A stretch of 6,047 nucleotides of DNA, taken from contig CAMIMS010000066.1 in the NCBI GenBank assembly GCA_946221025.1, positions 1-6,047 on the forward strand. The letters are read 5' to 3'. Source of the stretch: an uncultured Pseudoclavibacter sp. Its GTDB lineage: Bacteria; Actinomycetota; Actinomycetes; Actinomycetales; Microbacteriaceae. The translations under genes were made by a program, and so were the position numbers. The notes under the pieces are model-generated. The model saw nothing but the letters and a program-made list of their open reading frames with translations, did no database searches and had not been told where the DNA came from. Of the stretch, positions 5,414-6,047 are shown one piece after another (positions within the stretch are counted from its first letter, which is position 1; every line of letters starts with the position of its first letter).

Positions 5414-6047
5414 CTAGCGAGCGCCGGCACCGGCCGAGTCCCCGTGCTCGAGCAGCCAGCACAGAAGCGCTTTTTGCGCGTGAACCCGGTTCTCGGTCTC
5501 ATCCCAGATCACCGATTGGGGACCATCGATCACGTCGGCATCGACCTCGCTGCCGCGGTACGCCGGCAGGCAGTGCATGAAGATCGCGTCTGGTTTCGCA
5601 AGCGACATCACACCGGCACGCACCCGGTACGGGCCGAACGCGCGCTCCCGCTCTTCGCGCTCCTCTTCCCGCCCCATCGACACCCACGTATCAGTGACGA
5701 TCACATCCGCCGCGTCGGCGAGTTCCGGAATATTCGCGCCGACGATCACCGAACCGCCGGTTTTCTGCGCGATGCGCCTGGCGTCCGCGATGATGTCTTC
5801 GCTCGGCTGGTAGCCGTCGGGGCAGGCGATGCGAATATGCATCCCGGCTGTCGCGCCCGCGAGCGCGTACGACTGCGCCATATTGCAGGAGCCGTCGCCA
5901 ATGAAGGTGACGGTGAGCCCGGAGAGCTCACCCTTCTTCTCGCGGATGGTTTGCAGATCGGCCAGCAACTGACAGGGATGGAAGTCGTCGCTCAGCCCAT
6001 TGACGACCGGGATGCGAGTTCCCGCGGCCATCGCCTCAAGGCCGCTC
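5414..6047 (-). CDS. argF: Ornithine carbamoyltransferase, C-terminal part (runs off right edge)
   Basis: It transfers the carbamoyl group of carbamoyl phosphate to ornithine, giving citrulline, the substrate of the neighbouring argG product; active as a cytoplasmic trimer. About 210 C-terminal residues of a protein usually near 310 are present, so the N-terminal carbamoyl-phosphate domain with its STRTR-type motif lies outside. Visible family features are FHPCQ near the edge (5963-5977), DTWVSMG with the ornithine-closing SMG loop, and HCLPAYRGSEV, whose HCLP cysteine contacts ornithine. The frame stays open to the window edge; an internal ATG at 6031 is not the real start, because the upstream residues LEA continue the family pattern. 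Catabolic arcB is an alternative name for this family, but the argG-argH context favours the biosynthetic gene. Confidence 0.95.
   Translation of the reverse strand, partial: SGLEAMAAGTRIPVVNGLSDDFHPCQLLADLQTIREKKGELSGLTVTFIGDGSCNMAQSYALAGATAGMHIRIACPDGYQPSEDIIADARRIAQKTGGSVIVGANIPELADAADVIVTDTWVSMGREEEREERERAFGPYRVRAGVMSLAKPDAIFMHCLPAYRGSEVDADVIDGPQSVIWDETENRVHAQKALLCWLLEHGDSAGAGAR

Noticed and set aside
1..6047. Mobile elements, CRISPR arrays, phage or defence genes
   Set aside because: No transposase, integrase, terminal inverted repeats, regular repeat-spacer units or defence-type domains were seen on either strand.

Overview
The window comes from a GC-rich actinobacterium. The best guess is order Micrococcales, probably near Microbacteriaceae. 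This rests on the 16S 5' end at the left edge (the usual actinobacterial GCTGGCGGCGTGCTTAACAC stretch), a boxA-like rRNA leader motif of actinobacterial type, and GC-rich third codon positions. No genus can be named from this sequence alone.

Every supported gene is on the minus strand, so transcription runs from right to left. From the right edge the order is: argF (ornithine carbamoyltransferase, 5' part outside the window), argG (argininosuccinate synthase), argH (argininosuccinate lyase), an AAG/MPG-family 3-methyladenine DNA glycosylase, tyrS (tyrosyl-tRNA synthetase), a 641-nt gene-free region, and the first 60 nt of a 16S rRNA gene. The five protein genes lie close together: argF-argG gap 32 nt, argG and argH sharing one base as TAATG, glycosylase at the argH stop, glycosylase-tyrS gap 41 nt. 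This looks like one transcription unit. argF, argG and argH carry out the last three steps from ornithine to arginine. The glycosylase and tyrS are passengers; argH/mpg/tyrS proximity is a familiar actinobacterial arrangement.

The gene-free region (61-701) is an rRNA operon control region. In transcription order it holds a GC-rich hairpin just after tyrS, three tandem promoter-like elements of the form TTGnnn-N16/17-TAnnnT (the last has a perfect TTGACA), a short perfect palindrome, and a leader with a boxB-like hairpin, an actinobacterial boxA antitermination motif and several pre-16S hairpins.

The window is largely core housekeeping DNA. I found no mobile element, CRISPR array, defence locus or clearly new system. 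The points most worth a second look are the glycosylase gene, whose conserved frame has no ATG, GTG or TTG start before its catalytic residue, and two palindromes placed on or near rRNA promoters.
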